In this document: piece by piece, positions 5,181-7,034 of the stretch
How positions within the stretch are numbered: the first letter of the stretch is position 1
Layout of the letters: each line of letters opens with the position of its first letter
Source of the DNA: Bacteroidota bacterium
Lineage (GTDB): Bacteria; Bacteroidota; Bacteroidia; Chitinophagales; LD1
Direction of reading: 5' to 3'
Length of the DNA stretch: 7,034 nucleotides
Assembly (NCBI GenBank): GCA_016715625.1
Contig: JADJZU010000044.1
Coordinates: forward strand, 1 to 7,034
Notes under the pieces: model-generated
The model's input: only the letters and a program-made list of their open reading frames with translations
What the model was told of the DNA's origin: nothing
The model's database searches: none
Program-made: the position numbers and the translations under genes

Positions 5181-5574
5181 AAGTACTGGCGATGGCACAG
5201 GTGGGGGCAAAGGTGACCAGGGTAGTCCGGAAGGTGATCCTAACTCTAAGAGCTACCTTGGGGGGGGTGATGGGAGCGGAGAAGGTACCGGCAAAGGAGA
5301 TTTGAAAGGTGGCTTTAGTTTAAAAAATCGAAAAAAAGTAACTATTCCAGCACCTACTGCTTGCCCGGGAAAAGGTAAAGTGGTGATAGGGATAAAAGTG
5401 GATAGAACTGGAAAAGTGATAGAGACAACGTTTAAACGGTTCGAATCCACCGTGTTTGATGATTGCAATAAGAATAATGCTCTTCAGGCAGCTCGCACAG
5501 CTCGCTTTAATCCTGACCCTACCGCAGAAGAAATTCAGGAGGGAACTATTACCTACATTAATGAAGTGAAGTAA
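5071..5574 (+). CDS. tonB: TonB-type energy transducer, C-terminal part (frameshifted continuation)
   Basis: This frame has no natural start. It follows the stop TAA at 5068-5070; the first possible independent start is TTG at 5143, inside a conserved segment. It reads HATVNTNNKTN, then VQKADPDALFPTKG, a Gly/Lys/Ser-rich linker (about 5158-5310), SLKNRKKVTIP, and a TonB-like C-terminal domain (GKVVIGIKVDRTGKVIETTF to FNPDPTAEEIQEGTITYINE). Two Cys (TACPGKG and FDDCNKN) sit where such Bacteroidota proteins often have them. Joining it to the frame starting at 4626 by dropping one base near 5064-5075 gives one protein of about 315 residues with the complete domain order, so this is half of one gene rather than a separate one. 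An eight-G run at 5260-5267 is read in frame here. folC starts 15 bases after the stop. Confidence 0.75.
   Translation, partial: HATVNTNNKTNTTSEPVQKADPDALFPTKGAKGTPNKSTGDGTGGGKGDQGSPEGDPNSKSYLGGGDGSGEGTGKGDLKGGFSLKNRKKVTIPAPTACPGKGKVVIGIKVDRTGKVIETTFKRFESTVFDDCNKNNALQAARTARFNPDPTAEEIQEGTITYINEVK
5260..5267 (+). repeat. Eight-G homopolymer inside tonB
   Basis: A run of eight G encodes Gly-Gly and most of a third Gly in the flexible linker. Runs of this length are prone to slipped-strand changes and would shift the frame of the C-terminal domain. In this sequence the frame is kept across it, so it does not explain the break near 5070. Confidence 0.8.
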
Positions 5575-5589
5575 ACCCGTATTACGTGT

Positions 5590-6885
5590 ATGTCGTTTAC
5601 TTATTCACAAGCATTAGATTATCTCCTCGGGCAACTGCCCATGTTTCAGCGGGTTGGTCCGGCAGCCTATCGTGCCGATTTGGGCAACATTACAGCGCTT
5701 TGTAAGCTTTTGGGAAACCCACAGAATGCATTTAAGTCTATCCACATAGCCGGCACTAACGGCAAAGGTTCCGTTACGCATATTTTGGCTGCTGTTTTGC
5801 AAGCGCATGGTTACAAAGTGGGTGTGTTCACATCGCCCCACTACAAAGACTATCGTGAACGAATAAAAATCAACGGAAACTATATTTCAGAATCATATGT
5901 CACCTCGTTTATTGCAAATAATTTAACTGCACTTCAATCTGTGAATGCTTCCTTTTTTGAAGTGACCACTGCTATGGCATTTGCCTATTTTAAAGAGGAG
6001 AACGTTGATTTTGCCATCATTGAAACGGGAATGGGTGGGCGTTTAGATTCTACCAATATCATTACTCCCGTCCTTTCAGTTATTACCAATATCAGTTTTG
6101 ACCATCAGCAGTTTTTAGGCAACACGTTACCTGAAATTGCTGCAGAAAAAGCAGGAATTATAAAACCCGGCATTCCGGTTGCAATCGGGGAAACTCACGC
6201 TGAAACCGCTTCCGTTTTTTTAGAAAAATCCGAGGAATTAAACTCCCCTATTGTTTTTTCAGATAAGAAATTTCAAATTTTAAGTTTTGAACAGGGGATA
6301 GGAACTACTCAATTCAAAATAGCTACACATGATTTTTGGTTTTCCGGTAAATATTGGACCGACCTATCCGGAGGGTTTCAGTCCAAAAACCTAATAACGG
6401 CTTTTTCTGCTCTCAGTATTTTAAAAGACAGAAGGATAGTCCATCTCAAAAAAAATAATTTTAAGCAAGGACTTTACAACATAAAAACCACCACAAAATT
6501 CATCGGCAGATGGATGGTCATGGGGAAAAAGCCGTTGATTATTTTTGACTCTGCTCATAACGAAGCCGGGCTGCTGGAGCTAAAGCGACAGATTTTCAAG
6601 TTAAAATTTAATAAGCTTCATTTTGTTTACGGAACCGTTGCCGATAAAGATCTGACTAATGTGTTTAAGGTCTTAGTGAAAGGTGCTCACTATTATTTCT
6701 GTAAACCAGACATCCTGCGAGGGAAAGATGCCAACGAACTAGCGCAAGAAGCAAGGGAGGCAGGAATAAATGGCGAATGCTATGTGAATGTAAAACAGGC
6801 ATTGGAAGCAGCTAAGAAAAGTGCATCCCCAAATGATTTGATAGTTGTATCAGGAAGCATTTTCGTGGTAGCAGAAGTGCTCTGA
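5590..6885 (+). CDS. folC: Bifunctional dihydrofolate synthase / folylpolyglutamate synthase
   Basis: Adds glutamate to dihydropteroate to form dihydrofolate and then lengthens the glutamate tail of folates, using ATP, in the cytoplasm. The 431-residue protein has the normal Mur-ligase-like layout. The P-loop is AGTNGKGS at 54-61, followed by TSPH (81-84), FEVTTAMAF (123-131), ETGMGGRLDSTN (145-156), SFDHQQFLG (169-177) and AAEKAGIIKPG (184-194), where K187 is the expected carbamylated Lys. The C-terminal domain has GRW (306-308), the FDSAHNEAG motif (319-327) and the closing VVSGSIFVVAEVL. Length is usual for FolC. Whether it carries both activities cannot be read from motifs alone, but organisms of this type usually have a single FolC doing both. 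It begins 15 bases after the tonB stop on the same strand and is likely in the same transcript. The frame is intact. Its stop is five bases from the convergent DUF2061 remnant. Confidence 0.97.
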   Translation: MSFTYSQALDYLLGQLPMFQRVGPAAYRADLGNITALCKLLGNPQNAFKSIHIAGTNGKGSVTHILAAVLQAHGYKVGVFTSPHYKDYRERIKINGNYISESYVTSFIANNLTALQSVNASFFEVTTAMAFAYFKEENVDFAIIETGMGGRLDSTNIITPVLSVITNISFDHQQFLGNTLPEIAAEKAGIIKPGIPVAIGETHAETASVFLEKSEELNSPIVFSDKKFQILSFEQGIGTTQFKIATHDFWFSGKYWTDLSGGFQSKNLITAFSALSILKDRRIVHLKKNNFKQGLYNIKTTTKFIGRWMVMGKKPLIIFDSAHNEAGLLELKRQIFKLKFNKLHFVYGTVADKDLTNVFKVLVKGAHYYFCKPDILRGKDANELAQEAREAGINGECYVNVKQALEAAKKSASPNDLIVVSGSIFVVAEVL

Positions 6886-6890
6886 TTTAT

Positions 6891-6992
6891 CTACTCTGTT
6901 GATTTAATGCCAAACCATTTTCGAACAGTTCCCAATGGTATACGATGCCACACCCGTTCGTGTAAGTAATACAACGCAATTTTTGTAATTCA
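6891..6992 (-). pseudogene. C-terminal remnant of a DUF2061 membrane protein, frame broken
   Basis: On the minus strand the frame ending at TAG (6891-6893) reads ITKIALYYLHERVWHRI, then PLGTVRKWFGIKSTE. The TKIxLYYLHERVW segment is the hallmark end of DUF2061, a small two-helix membrane protein of unknown role. In this frame a TGA (6990-6992) stands directly before ITKI. Restoring one base (GAATT to GAAATT) would give ...SEITKI, in keeping with the family. Further upstream, a short piece TGLKIRL in another frame resembles the loop before that helix, which suggests at least one more indel. The start would lie outside the window, so I cannot tell whether the rest is intact. It could be a decayed gene or a sequence error. 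Confidence 0.55.
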
Positions 6993-7034
6993 CTTACTTA
7001 AGCCTGATTTTTAATCCGGTCATAGCATTTCGAA

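Noticed and set aside
5143..5574. An independent glycine-rich protein starting at TTG 5143
   Set aside because: Its TTG lies inside the conserved TonB segment (KADPDALFP), and sequence in the same frame back to 5071 is TonB-like, so it is the second half of a broken tonB.

Overview
The window looks like a chromosomal piece of a member of the Bacteroidota. Four things point that way. There is an exbB-exbD-tonB-folC cluster whose TonB has the Gly/Lys-rich linker and 'KADPxALFP' segment common in that phylum. There is a lipoprotein whose lipidated Cys is followed by an acidic, surface-export-like stretch. One promoter box fits TAnnTTTG. Start codons lack strong Shine-Dalgarno sequences. The phylum call is inference from protein features; no finer placement is supported.

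Layout. Positions 1-395 are non-coding and dense in secondary structure. A tandem array of 41-bp units (cut by the left edge) carries AAAA-loop hairpins, and is followed by three related GC-rich palindromes and a fourth perfect AAAA-loop hairpin. On the minus strand follow a small exported heavy-metal-associated (HMA) protein (396-758) and NADP-dependent isocitrate dehydrogenase icd (900-2228), separated by a strong intrinsic terminator for icd. Divergent from icd is a lipoprotein of unknown function (start chosen at 2329). Then comes a plus-strand cluster: exbB (3509-4183), exbD (4217-4620), a TonB-type energy transducer (4626-5574) and folC (5590-6885). The right edge holds, on the minus strand, the C-terminal remnant of a DUF2061 membrane protein.

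How the genes relate. ExbB, ExbD and TonB form the proton-driven motor that energises TonB-dependent outer-membrane transport. FolC makes dihydrofolate and polyglutamylated folates and is probably co-transcribed by position rather than function. Icd is a TCA-cycle enzyme. The HMA protein is probably a periplasmic copper or other metal binder.

The most notable observations are two. First, reading frames are broken in three consecutive places: exbD near 4253-4258, tonB near 5064-5075 and the DUF2061 remnant near 6990. icd, the lipoprotein gene, exbB and folC are intact. This may be genuine decay, an unusual split/coupled arrangement (exbD has an ATGA stop/start overlap), or sequence error. Second, in the left-hand repeat array the hairpin arms change together between units while the linker stays conserved. 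I see no phage, CRISPR, toxin-antitoxin or defence system, and no clearly new multi-gene system.
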